From NCBI RefSeq assembly GCF_020283565.1, contig NC_060060.1:26784001-26848000 (forward strand): DNA of 64,000 nt, read 5' to 3'. Below, in pieces: positions 46,653-58,840 of the stretch (position 1 is the first letter of the stretch; every line of letters begins with the position of its first letter). The notes below the pieces were generated by a model. That model had not been told where the DNA came from, did not search any database, and saw only the letters and a program-made list of their open reading frames with translations. The stretch comes from Trifolium pratense. Lineage: Eukaryota; Streptophyta; Magnoliopsida; Fabales; Fabaceae. Both the position numbers and the translations under genes were made by a program.

Positions 46653-47017
46653 GGTAAATTCTAATACGGATCACTTCATCAAGTGGTCATGGTGGACCAG
46701 TCATGAATAACATTATAACGAATACAAAATTTACAAAATCCACCGTTGGATTGAAAGTTTATATCATATAGACCATTCATAGAAAAATTTAGAAAAATTA
46801 AAAATCATTTGATATGTTATTTAGACAAATCAAGATTAACAGTTTATTAAAAAACGTAAATCTTGATCGGTCTCAATAACATATCAAATGATTTTCAAAA
46901 AATTTTAAAAAATTTATGGATGATCTATACGATATAAACTTTCAATCCAACAGTGAATTTCGTAAAATTCATAATCGGTAGATCACTTGTCCACGGTGGA
47001 CCACTGTAGCATTAGCC
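46653..47017. mobile_element. MULE-type foldback MITE, 365 bp
   Basis: A long imperfect hairpin: AAAGTTTATATCATATAGA and AATCATTTGATATGTTAT in the left arm pair with inverted copies on the right, and GGTGGACCA occurs toward both ends. CTAATTTGCA (46643-46652 and 47018-47027) flanks it as a 10-base match, in line with a 9-10-bp target duplication. Confidence 0.75.
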
Positions 47018-47027
47018 CTAATTTGCA

Positions 47028-48172
<1,145 letters not shown>

Positions 48173-48827
48173 ATTGTTTTTCTATATAAATTAACGGTCC
48201 TAAGCACTTTCACATGTGAATTATCACTCTTTTATTTAATATAGATAGATTTATTGAACTATAAACATAGTAGAAGATTTTCCTTTTCTCTTTGTTACCA
48301 AAGCTTATGAAGTTAACTCTCTTAACATCATGTGTGAAAACTGCAAAGACTCATATGACCCCCCGACATTGGAGTATCAAACACTGCTGCGAGGGTAACT
48401 AGATAATTTATTTAGAGAAATGATGTTTTGAAGTCAACATTTTGAAGTAAAAAACAAGATGTCCTTTGCTTTTTATGTGTACTTCTAAACTCTGTGTAAG
48501 TGGTAAAAGATAAAATAGTACGAGAGAAATAAAGAAGACAATATGAATGAATGCGTAAAGTGGCTATTATATACTCCAAAAATGGAAAAACTACGGCCAG
48601 TTCCAACTTATAATTTCAAACGATAAACATGGTTTACCACATAAATCCAATTCAAAATCATTGCAATAACATTATTTGTATCTTCATCAAAATACCAAAC
48701 CAATAAAACTAACAATTTTACATCATCATAACTCCAACTCCAACCTTTGACAACAAACAATGGCTACAATCTTCTAACTACTACCCCATAATCAATTTCA
48801 AGGTAGTAAAACATATATAAATCAACT
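48173..48827. other. Downstream region and 3' UTR of the PILS gene
   Basis: The part near 48600-48827 is likely the 3' UTR on the minus strand. The rest is AT-rich with no element recognised. Confidence 0.4.
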
Positions 48828-50189
48828 TCAAATATACTCAATTATTTTGAAGTATATTACAGTGTATAAGGAAAATGAGAAAAGGGCAAACACATGCTGC
48901 CAGAAAAGAAGTGCCGAAGCTTCACTAACTGCATAACCTCTCAAGCTAGCAATTGCTCCAAGTAATATAGCACTAGGTGTTGTGTACTGTAACAAAAGCA
49001 CAAATCTAAACATCGCATCATTTTCAACCAAGAAATTAAGCTTATTCGACAATGCAACAATCCCAATACCAATGATAGGAAGTACTAATAGCCTTGCCAC
49101 AACAATACCAATTGTAGTTCTAAGTCCAAGTCTAGACTCATTTGGTCCTTCAGCAAGCATACCCCCTAATATAAGCATCACAGAAGGCACCATTGCTCCA
49201 CCTAATATCTCTAAACTGTCGGTAATAAACAACAACGGAGCATCATATCCGAAGAACAAAGCTTTCAATTGAGGCACTGTGCCAATTATGATAGCTAACA
49301 GAGACGCAATTGTTGGCGGTTGAAGTATATGCTGAAGTGGAGTTTGTTCAGCAACAATTCTTATCCTCCTAACAACTTTAGGTTCTGCCAAACACCTAAT
49401 AGACCTTGGACTGTTGTTACCGTCATTGTGTTCTGCCGTGATCTCAAGATCAGGAATTGCGGACGAGGAAATTCCTGAGATACTCTTAAACACCCTAGCA
49501 ATAAAGGGTGTCTTAGAATGTTCAGTCTCTTTATCCTCCATACCAGGCCACTCAGCTTCAACAAGAAGCGGTCTACTAATATCATTGAGCGCACGCTGTT
49601 GTTCCTCAATTTCAATTTCAGCACCTTCCTCAACAATCTCATAATACTCCATAGGAGGCTCCATCATATGATAAACAAGAGTATAAACAAGAATAACAGC
49701 AACCCATTGAGCAAAAGAAACATAAGCCACACCTCTTGTGTTACAATGTTTCCCAAACGGATTATCCTTACTATGACAAACAGATCCAACAACAGCAAGA
49801 GGTAGATTACCAGTGTTACCAAATCCTGTCATGATAATAGTAAACCTAGTTAACTGTGGTGGTGGCCGACATATAACCACCACTAAAAAGCCGAGGAAGC
49901 AACCGAGAGCTGTACTGACGAGAACATTAACAGGAATAAACCACCAATCGAGGAAATTTTGAAGAGTAATGCTTTCACCCAACTCGGTAAATATAAGACA
50001 TGGTAAAAACAAAGCAAAGACGAGTTTACTAAGGAGTTTGAATGTAGCTTTTGGGATGAATTGCATTGTAGGGTTTGCAAGAAGTAGTCCAATGACTGTT
50101 AAGCAGATAAGTTTCAGCAAAGGTACTATAGCAGTGGTCAGATCTGCAGCACCTGACCTCATATTCATTTCAAACAAATTATGTGACAT
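48828..50189 (-). CDS. PILS2: PIN-LIKES auxin carrier, PILS2-like
   Basis: An uninterrupted 453-aa frame matching the PILS (membrane transport/auxin efflux carrier-like) family, ER-membrane proteins that limit nuclear auxin signalling by intracellular auxin sequestration. Two hydrophobic blocks of about five segments each (residues about 20-180 and 295-450) flank an acidic hydrophilic loop. Signatures include LVFALFLPCLIFTELGESIT, MTGFGNTGNLPLAVVGSVCH, QWVAVILVYTLVYHMMEPP, LQPPTIASLLAIIIGTVPQL and LLLQYTTPSAILLGAIASLR. The loop and single-exon structure fit the PILS2 subgroup better than PILS6. Start: MSHNLFEMNM; the in-frame ATGs at codons 8 and 10 are alternatives. The 5' UTR appears to hold an intron (50249-50529). 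Confidence 0.93.
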   Translation of the reverse strand: MSHNLFEMNMRSGAADLTTAIVPLLKLICLTVIGLLLANPTMQFIPKATFKLLSKLVFALFLPCLIFTELGESITLQNFLDWWFIPVNVLVSTALGCFLGFLVVVICRPPPQLTRFTIIMTGFGNTGNLPLAVVGSVCHSKDNPFGKHCNTRGVAYVSFAQWVAVILVYTLVYHMMEPPMEYYEIVEEGAEIEIEEQQRALNDISRPLLVEAEWPGMEDKETEHSKTPFIARVFKSISGISSSAIPDLEITAEHNDGNNSPRSIRCLAEPKVVRRIRIVAEQTPLQHILQPPTIASLLAIIIGTVPQLKALFFGYDAPLLFITDSLEILGGAMVPSVMLILGGMLAEGPNESRLGLRTTIGIVVARLLVLPIIGIGIVALSNKLNFLVENDAMFRFVLLLQYTTPSAILLGAIASLRGYAVSEASALLFWQHVFALFSFSLYTVIYFKIIEYI

Positions 50190-50248
50190 GTTTTGTTTGT
50201 TTGATTGATTGATTGAAATTGATTTACCTCTTCAACACAAATTTCCTC

Positions 50249-50529
50249 CTGCAATAAATCAAATATATAGCATTCCAATAACAAAATTCAGATTCCAAAT
50301 ATAATACCAGCAAACTCAATTCCAAATATTGATTAGTTATATCGGTTATTCAATGAATCAGAAAAGTGAACTTTTGCTTATAATTATGGTCTCGGAGAAA
50401 TTAAATACAAGATAAGTTAATGATTTGTAAGCATAAAGACAAAACAGAAGCTAAAAAATGATAAGGATCATAAGATTGTGAAAATAAAATAAAATTGAGA
50501 AACAGTGGAGCGGGGGAGGAAGAACTTAC
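50249..50529 (-). other. Probable 5' UTR intron of the PILS gene
   Basis: On the minus strand, donor GTAAGTTC follows CTCAACTCATTC at 50530, and acceptor TTATTGCAG precedes GAGGAAATTTG at 50248, 281 bp in all. The non-coding exon left of it is 50190-50248, ending at the ATG. Confidence 0.65.
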
Positions 50530-50530
50530 G

Positions 50531-50998
50531 AATGAGTTGAGGAGAATCAATGATTTGAGTGAGGCGAAGATAAGATTGAAATCAACTCGGTTTTCACAGT
50601 TGGGAAGGGAAAAATTAATCAGTGTCAGCCAGATAACTATATTATTGATGAAATCGATCAACTATCATACAGTTCATCGATTAGTTATTTATTTATTTAA
50701 TTCTGGTCAAATTAGCTTGTATTTTTTTTTTGTTTGGGGTAATAATAGACAAAAAGAAAATAATTAATTTTTGTCCTCTTCAATACAATGCAAAGAAAAC
50801 AAATGAGATTCCTTTTCCTCATGTGATCCTTTTTTAAATAAATAAAACTAGGCAAATACCTTGTAAAAAATAAAAAATAAAAAAATCGACAAATACCCCT
50901 TATGTCACTATTATAAGCAAAATTCCATTTTTTATATTTATTGAATAGTAAATATATCTAGTCTATAATATTGATCGGATACATCAATTATTCAATGA
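50531..50998. other. Upstream region of the PILS gene
   Basis: Transcription probably starts somewhere in 50540-50700 on the minus strand (short pyrimidine-rich stretches). No firm TATA box was assigned. Beyond 50800 it is AT-rich. Confidence 0.4.
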
Positions 50999-51017
50999 AT
51001 ATATATATATATATATA

Positions 51018-51193
51018 GGGTTATGTTAACTTGTGCCCTAAGGACACATGTTAAGCTACCTAAAAATAGAAATATAGCATTTAATGATAGAAAACATTTA
51101 ATGTTTAGAAAATTGAATACACCACAAGTTCAATAAATTTTTTCCACATTTATCTCCTTAACATGTGCCCTTAAGGGCACAAGTTAACATTCT

Positions 51194-51195
<2 letters not shown>
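51018..51195. mobile_element. Palindromic-end MULE MITE, copy E
   Basis: A 178-bp element from GGGTTATGTTAACTTGTG to GTTAACATTCTCC, each end self-palindromic (GTGCCCTTAAGGGCAC intact on the right). It is inserted in an AT dinucleotide tract, so a 9-bp duplication cannot be read. Confidence 0.8.

Positions 51196-51257
<62 letters not shown>
51196..51257. repeat. (AT)n microsatellite hosting two MITEs
   Basis: An AT dinucleotide run between MITE E and the hairpin element at 51258. Short AT runs also lie at 50999-51017 and 51561-51574, so one original tract appears split by both insertions. Confidence 0.9.
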
Positions 51258-51261
<4 letters not shown>

Positions 51262-51560
51262 AAATTACACTGCAGGTCCTTTATCTTATTTTTTTGTAAC
51301 ACTTTGGTGCTTTATCTTTTTTTTGTAATACTTTGGTCCTTTATCTTTTATTTGTAACACTATGGTCCTTTATTATTTTTTTTTGTAACATTTAGGTCCT
51401 TTATTTTTTATAAATAAATAAGATAAGGATCAAAGTGTTACAAAAAAAAGGACTAAAGTGTTACAAATAAAAGATAAAGGACCAAAATGTTATAAAAAAA
51501 AGATAAAGGACCAAAGTGTTACAAAAAAATAAGATAAAAGACCTGCAGTGTAATTTTGCC
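51258..51560. mobile_element. Near-perfect hairpin MITE with internal tandem units
   Basis: 303 bp with ends GGCAAAATTACACTGCAGGT and exact inverse. Each arm carries three to four tandem units of GGTCCTTTATCTTTT...TTGTAACACT type, so the whole element folds into one long stem. It is non-coding. Confidence 0.85.
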
Positions 51561-51574
51561 TATATATATATATA

Positions 51575-52845
51575 ATAATGATCATAGAGAATACATGTGT
51601 TATCTGACAAGTTTGTTATAAATATCACTGTTAGGGTAAGTGTTAGAAAAATATTGAATTGATAATATATATTTGTTTTTTTTTCTTTTTGAAAGAATTG
51701 ATAATATATATTTGATTAATGAGTGACTAGCCAAATATCCCATGAAATTGAAAAAATCGTAAAATATTCTTCTGAAATTTTCAAAATATCAAATACCCTC
51801 CTAAAATTGTGGTTCGTCTGTCAAATTACCCCTACATCCGTTTACTTCGTCAGAGGTGATAACGTGAACGTTAACTGCATATGTGATCAAATCAAGGGCA
51901 TTTGCAAGATATAAGTGATGCAATACAAAACTTAAGATGTCCTATGACAAATGCACATGCAAAAAAAGTTAATGATGTCTTAGTTCACTTCATGATCAAA
52001 TCAATATAAGATCCCACCCAAGTTGAAGAAGGTGTGACCCAAGTTGAAGAAAAAGAACCAAAATTTATGATTATTGTCCAAACTTGTGATATTGGCACAA
52101 TAAAGTATAAGAAAAATGAAAAATAAAGAGCTTCATTAAGCATACATACACATATTCAAACACTAAACATAATATTAGATCTAGTAGTGAAATAAAATCC
52201 AAATTATTAGATGGCATATTAAGTCTTTGATAAAAATATATAAAATCCAAATTATTCTTTATTCGGTAACAAATTAGTCATTGATTTGTTATAATAAAAA
52301 CACTAATTTGTCTCGGTATAAAAATGTTGGGATTAATTTTAATTTTATTTTTTCAGGGACCGTCATAAAATTGATTTTTTTTTTTTTGAGGAACCAGGGT
52401 CTTTGATTTCAGGTTTGTTGAGTTTTGCAGATTTCACTGATTTATGTTTGTCTTCACTACAATGGTGTGACTTTATTATTATCAGTTCTAGAATGAATTG
52501 ATTTCGAACTGTCTAATAACTTGAAAGAGTCATTTTGCTTGTTGTTCACGAAAAATTGATGGTACGTGGATTCGTTTATGTGTTGGCGGACGACTCATTC
52601 GCCAACGTTCAAACCTTAGTTGATGCTCACAGATGTTCAGTAATCATCTTTGCGTTGTGCTCATGATTGGTGGTAGTTTGTTAGACTTGATTAGGGTTGG
52701 TTCAACTTGTGCTGGTTTATCTATCTTTATTATCCGTTTGAGTCAATTTACACTTATACTAGGTGATATTTTATGTCCCCTTAATTAAGGTACTTTTTTT
52801 TCCTTTTTTTTTTTTTTTTTTTTTTATATTCTACTTCTTAGACCT
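51575..52845. other. Intergenic sequence, nothing firm
   Basis: A 63-codon ORF at 51723-51914 has no recognisable domain. A T-run at 52797-52825 is the most notable feature. Confidence 0.4.
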
Positions 52846-52854
52846 ATCAATTTT

Positions 52855-53621
52855 GAGTTCAGATATGCTCCATTACCTTATCCTCCATTACCTTTTCATT
52901 ACCTTGTTCAGATCGTGACACGTGGATAAAAACTAGTCAATGGTCCAGATTAGAATCAGTTTAGTTTTTATTTTTGTAACTAAACCAGATGAACAATATT
53001 TTACCTTCTTCTCTCACGGATGAAAAGTAACCCGGTGGGGTTTGATTGCCGCTGCAGCTACGGCGGCCTCTGCCCAACTTGCTTTCCTCGGTTTCGAGTC
53101 TCCTCCTCTCTCTGTTTTGAGCTAACCGTGTTCTGTTCCAGTCTCCTCCTTTCTCTAGGACGTGAACCGTAACAAATTAAGCTTTTGATAAACAGTGGTA
53201 GCTCCGACAGCTTCCTTTACTCCGTTCACCATCAGAATTGAAACAAATGAACCCGTCATCATTTACCAAAACAAAAATAAATATTTTGTGCAGTAGTGGT
53301 TGGTGGCTTCCTCATATACTAGGAATTAGTAGTTGAAATCACAACATAGGGGTTTCATTTGTCTTCCTCAACAACAACGGCTTCCTTTGATTGGCATGTA
53401 ACAACCTTTGATTGGCGCTGTGAGTGATGGAGATAGTAACGGTGGCGGGCGGGGATGATAGGAATTGGGAGCGTTGTCGCGTTCTTGGAGGAAGAGAAGA
53501 AAAAAATAAAAATTAAATTAATTTTAATCTGGACCATTGATTAGTTTTTATCCATGTGTCACGATCTGAACAAGTAATGGAAAGGTAATGGTGAATAAGG
53601 TAATGGAGCATATCTGAACTC
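52855..53621. mobile_element. MULE, 767 bp, with GC-richer cargo (possible Pack-MULE)
   Basis: Terminal inverted repeats of about 110 bp begin GAGTTCAGATATGCTCCATT and are flanked by perfect 9-bp repeats ATCAATTTT (52846-52854, 53622-53630). The interior 53025-53480 is markedly richer in GC (for example CCGCTGCAGCTACGGCGG) than its surroundings, typical of captured exon sequence. The cargo was not identified. Confidence 0.85.
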
Positions 53622-53630
53622 ATCAATTTT

Positions 53631-53982
53631 GTGTTTATTTATTGAGAAATCAAACAAAAAATGATGAATATTTAAAATAATACTCTAAATATTTTTTGAA
53701 GATTTTATATTAAAATATATTTTAGATTTATATTTAAAATAAAACATATTAAAATTTATGATTTATATTTTTGTTTAGAATATTTTAAAACTTATTTCTT
53801 ATTTAAATATATAATTTTCTTAAACAATTTAAATATATGATTTAGAAATATGTTTTTTTTTTACTACAATTTAACTTTATATATAGAACTTTAGAGTCAC
53901 AAATAAATATAGGGTAAATAATAAATATATCCAACTGACTTCTGCAATATAAAGACAAAGCACCCCTTCGATGTGTCAACCC
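53631..53982. other. Extremely AT-rich intergenic stretch
   Basis: Tandem-like ATTTAAATATATGATTTA sequences, with no ORF or element boundary recognised. Confidence 0.5.
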
Positions 53983-53989
53983 CTTCAGA

Positions 53990-54504
53990 CAGAGGCGTCT
54001 CGCAAATATGTGTGAGGTGTGCGATGATATCGGGCCTCAAAATTTTGAGAGCCTCAACTCAAAATTTTGAGGTCCTATAATATTATTTATATATTATTTA
54101 TACCTATAAAATATCAAATGTATATTAATAGATTAATTTTTAGGCCCTAAAATAATAGTTATATATTGTTAATGTTCATAAAATATCATATGTATCAATA
54201 GATTAGTTATATAAAATCGTAAATATAGTACTAGTCCATTTTAATCTTTGCATACAATTTGATCTTATATTAGGATGTTCCTTTTTGACGTTATATACAA
54301 AGATAATTATTTTGTATTTCTTGTTCCATTTAATTTAATGCAATTGATTTAATATTGATAATTTATATGTTTATAAGATTGATTTTTTTTTTTATATATT
54401 ATATGCAATTTAAATCAACAATTTTTTTTAAATTATATTTTTTTTATTAACGTGGCCAATTTTATAATTTGCACAGAGTCTCCTAAAACTCGGAGACGCC
54501 CCTG
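53990..54504. mobile_element. hAT-like non-autonomous element, 515 bp
   Basis: Ends CAGAGGCGTCTCGCAAAT and, inverted, CAGGGGCGTCTCCGAGTT, of the CAG.GGCG type seen in hAT elements, flanked by CTTCAGA (53983-53989, 54505-54511), a 7-base match where hAT elements make 8. The interior carries two loosely repeated segments with TATAAAATATCA and TCAATAGATTA. No transposase. Confidence 0.75.
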
Positions 54505-54511
54505 CTTCAGA

Positions 54512-54980
54512 GTTCGGTGCATCACCAAACCAAACAATATTTCGACAGCTATCGGAAGAACTTCAACTCAATTCTTGAGAACAAAATTTGTTGACCTTGC
54601 TGTCGAACTCTGAATTATCAAACCTCTTTTTCTTTGGCCAAAATTTGTTTACCTCACCGTAGAACTCTGAATTACCGTACCCTTCTTCCATAAACTAGAA
54701 AGTTAATACCATTATTATACCAAAATAAAATCCAACTGCTATGAATTGTAACCCTTAGTCAACAGAAAAATACTGTAACGGTCCTATTGACCGACTTAAT
54801 AGGCGAGTATATTGCAGTACCGTTGCGCCTTAATCCGCGAACATCTATCTATAGCAGTAGTATTTCATTCAGTATTCTTTAAAGCAAACACTTTCCATCT
54901 CTCTGATATCATTCTTTTAAGCTCACACAATTAATATCGCTTTTCCTTTCACTCATTCTCAATCTTTTTGAATCACTTAT
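54512..54980 (+). promoter_or_regulatory. Upstream region of the small ORF at 54981
   Basis: Contains a possible TATA-like CTATCTATAGC near 54845 and a pyrimidine-rich leader (CTTTCCATCTCTCTG near 54891, CTTTTCCTTTCACTC near 54941) before the ATG, the typical look of a plant 5' UTR. Confidence 0.4.
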
Positions 54981-55211
54981 ATGGATTCATCATCACCACC
55001 TCATACTCCAATCTCATCATCTCCTGTGGCCACTCCGTCACCTCCACAAGCACCGGAAATGAACAAGGAACAACGACAGCTACAATTTATCACGAAAGTC
55101 ATTGAGAATAGTGAAATGATTTTAGAGGAGCATCGAAGATATGCGAACAGCCCAGAAGCGTTGGAAGCTGAGAGAAAAAGGAAACTGCGCATTTTGATGT
55201 CATTTCGATAG
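54981..55211 (+). CDS. Small hypothetical protein, 76 aa
   Basis: An open frame with a Pro/Ser-rich N-terminus (residues 1-26, MDSSSPPHTPISSSP...) followed by a charged, likely helical C-terminus (NKEQRQLQFITKVIENSEMI, then RRYANSPEALEAERKRKLR). Codon composition is more balanced than nearby sequence, and the leader upstream looks transcribed. I do not recognise a family. The stop follows MSFR directly, and a GTATGC just at the stop could also be a splice donor, so a longer spliced protein is possible. It could be a real small gene or the first exon of a decayed one. Confidence 0.5.
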   Translation: MDSSSPPHTPISSSPVATPSPPQAPEMNKEQRQLQFITKVIENSEMILEEHRRYANSPEALEAERKRKLRILMSFR

Positions 55212-56880
55212 TATGCTAATAAATTCTTTTATATATTCCTCCTTTTGCAATGTGATGTGGTTTTGTTGAAAAGGTAACAAATTTAATAAAGTGTTTCTGT
55301 GATATAGTTTAATAGCTAATCTTTCATTTTTGAGTTCTCAATTTTCATCACGATTCTAAGAATTCGAATATCTTTCTCATCTAAGGTTGTTTTTTCTTTA
55401 CCAAAACTATTTTGAATTCACAACTAACTTACTAGTTGGAGTCTTTGCAGGAACGGCACCCTTACTGTACTCAAATTGGACTAATTTCATATTGAGTTTT
55501 GTCATACTTCTAATATGTGGTTGAAGTCTTTTATTCATTGCTTCACATAATCAAACCAAGTTTTGTCATGAAGATATTCTTTTCAAAGCTATGATGATTA
55601 GATTCTCCTACCCTATCATGTATTCCTATCTTTTTACACCTGATGTGTTAGTTTAGCGGTAAGAGTTTAGCTTTGTAACTCAAATGCGAAGTTTAAATCT
55701 TTTTAGGAAATGATTGTAAAATGACCATTAGTGTCACTTTAATTAATAAAAATTTCCAGTTCTCCAATATTTTTAGTTTTAAGATTATCTTATCATGTAT
55801 GTTACTCTCTAATAACATTGATCAATTTATATTATTTATTCATAAACTTGCATAGTACAAGTGTGTGGAGACATAATATAAACCATCCCTCAATTGGAAG
55901 GCTTTTTCACTTCCCATAGGGCATAGGGACTTTTTGTTTGTCTGCTAGTAGTGAGCTTATTTGCTTTTCAATGCTTAAAGTGTAATTTTGTCGGTGGATG
56001 ACTTAGAAGAGTGAGTATGATCAAAATAGATGCTATTTCAATGAGTTAATATCTCTTATGTGAGTTATTTCATTGCATTGCACTTACTGTTATATAAAGG
56101 ATATTAAACTATTTGTCCCACTCAACAAGCTGGTCATGCTCAACTATGAAGCACAGACACAGACGTCAGACACAACACGGACAATGACATGTCGACACTG
56201 ATAATAATTTGAAAAATGACATAATTCAATGGAATCATAAGTGTCGGTGTCGTCTAACACCGGGACATGCCTAATCCAAGGAGAGTCCATACTTCATAGA
56301 TGCTCAAAGACTTGAGTGTGCATTTTTGTTGTGATATATACTCAAGCAAGCTATAGTAGTCCTTGACTTATACAGATTAAGAGTCTCTTAATGAGATATT
56401 TATAACCCTTGTTCAATTAAACATGTGAGATGCAATAATGAGGGTTTATCCTTGTCGCAGTATATTCCTCCAACACACATTTCTAGACTTCTCAAACCCA
56501 AGATTGAGTACTTATGTTCAACACTTGTTAGGAAGTAATATAATTGAAGTCAAGAGATCTGTAATAGCGAGTCCAATACTTCTGCATACATCAAGTGACA
56601 ATTTTACAACTCTTGTTCACAAAAAGTACATTAGGACTTTGTTACAACTTACAACTTTGGAGCTCTCGGAAATGTTGCAGCATTATCTTTTCTTTGCATT
56701 GAAATTGCAATGTTGTTGTCTTGTTAAATAATAAATACTACTCATTTTGTTTTATATATCTCGATCGACATATTTATCATTCAATTCAATTGTTATGTGT
56801 ATTATGAATTATGGGCCGTTAATATACTCTTATTAAGTATGTTAGTATCTTATGTGTTTAGTTCTCTCATGAAATATTGG
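55212..56880. other. Intergenic sequence with repeat debris
   Basis: Includes a SINE-like patch at 55630-55750 (GTTTAGCGGTAAGAGTTTAGC) and a short relative of the CACGGACAC element at 56148-56275. The 97-codon ORF at 56438-56731 has no recognisable domain and is treated as chance. Confidence 0.45.
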
Positions 56881-58840
56881 ATTTGACTAAGAGATGCAAA
56901 GCTGATTGGTTGTCGCAAGCAAGTTTCATAGGACATATCTCTCATAGAACATAATAGCCTGAAGTGGATCTTTTATCATTAGCATCCCCTGCCCAATCTA
57001 CATTTGAATATCCAAGAATATTAGTTTGGCCTCTGTCCATTTAAATAAACCTTTTCCTTAGGGATCCTTACATTTTCTTAGGATTTGAACAACTACATTG
57101 CAATGACTATCACATGGTGACTTGAGAAACTTACTAATGACACTGATTAAAAGGCATGGTTTGGCCCGGTCACAGTGAAATAGTTTAACTTTCTAACCAA
57201 TCTATATCAACTCGGGTCTGGATAGGGCTCCCCTTGATTAGGTATAAGCTTTACATTTGGATCCATTTGTTCATCATCAAGCTTGCAATCAAGCATCCTT
57301 GTTTCCTCTAAAATGGCGAGAGCATATTTCATCTCAAAAATTGAAATACTTTTTTTGTGTGGAGCAACATTCTAAGAAAGTATTGCAAACGAACTATAGA
57401 TCTTTGGCGTGAAAATGTGTAAGCAAGTGTTATTTTAGTTGTTTAATGCGATATCATTTATAATAATAATAATATCATCTACATACTCCACAAGGTAAAT
57501 CACCTCATTAAAAGGTGATCATTTAAAGAAAATCGAGTGGTCAACTTTCATATAGCAAACCATACGAAATTGCTAAATAACTTTACAAACTTTCCAAACC
57601 AAGCTCAACGTGATGATCGTTTTAATACCTACAATGAATTTTTTAACGTGAAGATAAAACATGACTCACCCTAAGCTACAAAGACAAATGGTTGTTCCGT
57701 ATTAATCTCATCTTCTAAATCACCATGTATAAAGGGATTCTTAATATCAAGTTGTCAATAACAAAGAGCTGCCATAAACGCGAACAAACAATCTGATACC
57801 ATTTTAGTAACCGGAGAAAAAGTATCACCATAATCTAAGCCATAAATATGTGTATTTTTGCTACCAAACATGCCTTCAATTGTTCCACATGTCCCTTAGG
57901 CCCAACTTTAACAGTAAAAAGCCATCCACAACCCATTGTAGATTTTTCAGTAAAATAAGGAACAAGAGTCCATGTACTATTGGATTTCAAAGTTGTCATC
58001 TCATCAATCACTGCATGTCTCCACCTTAAATAAGATATTGTTTCCTAAACTCGAGAATACAAAGAAAGACACATTTAATCCTCCAAGTAGACAATTTTTT
58101 TTTTGTGGTGAATAATCCTCCGAGTAGACAATTTATCACACCCAAGAGTAATATCATAGGTGCAACTTTACATGAGGGGAAACAAATACATAAGGGATCC
58201 CATGGAAGCAAAAGAAGGTACCGAGAAATTTTATTGCCCAAAATAGAATATGGCATACGATGAATTAAAATAACATGCCGTAAGAACTGCATCACCCTAA
58301 AATTTTAAAGGTGCTTTATCATTTATCAAAAGTGTTAAGGTGATATCAACAATTTGACGATGCTAATGTTTAAACACATCATTTTGTTGTTGTATATGAG
58401 GACAACTAGATTCGTGCATGATTCCATGAGAAGTCAAAAACAATTTGAATTGTTTTTCTAAATATATTTTTATCTCAAAATAAAACATTTGAAAGGCACC
58501 AAATAACTCATAATTACCGTTTAATAGAAATAACTATGCACACCTTGAAAATTCATCAATGAAGGTAACATAATACTTATATCCTAAAACGGTAGAAATA
58601 TGACTAGGACCCGAAACATTAGAATGAATAATATTAAAAGAAGATACAACTCAACTATTTTTACCACTACGAAAGACATTCTAACATGCTTGTCAAGATG
58701 ACACGACTCTCAATACAAGGAGTTTAGATGTGACAATTGAGGAACCATGTGCTTGAACTTATCCAAACTAAGATCACCATGAAGACATTGAAGAAGGTCA
58801 AGAATTTGAACCAACACATATCGTGAATGGGTACGATCGA
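56881..58840 (-). pseudogene. Decayed Ty1/copia pol (pre-integrase, integrase, reverse transcriptase)
   Basis: Read on the minus strand from right to left: a GAG-pre-integrase trace (LSLDKFKHMVPQLSHL, CESCHLDKH), integrase (HSNVSGPSHISTVLGYKYYV, HGIMHESSCPHIQQQN, GDAVLTACYF), and reverse transcriptase (MTTLKSNSTWTLVPYFTEKS, GLDYGDTFSPVTKMVSDCLF, QLDIKNPFIHGDLEDE). The end of RT carries KLNYFTVTGPN. Frameshifts and many stops occur throughout; the YVDD-type catalytic region at about 57440-57490 is eroded, and RNase H is only partial. No LTRs were identified. Confidence 0.88.

Noticed and set aside
56438..56731. 97-codon ORF as a gene
   Set aside because: No recognisable domain, no leader or splice context, and composition like the surrounding intergenic DNA.
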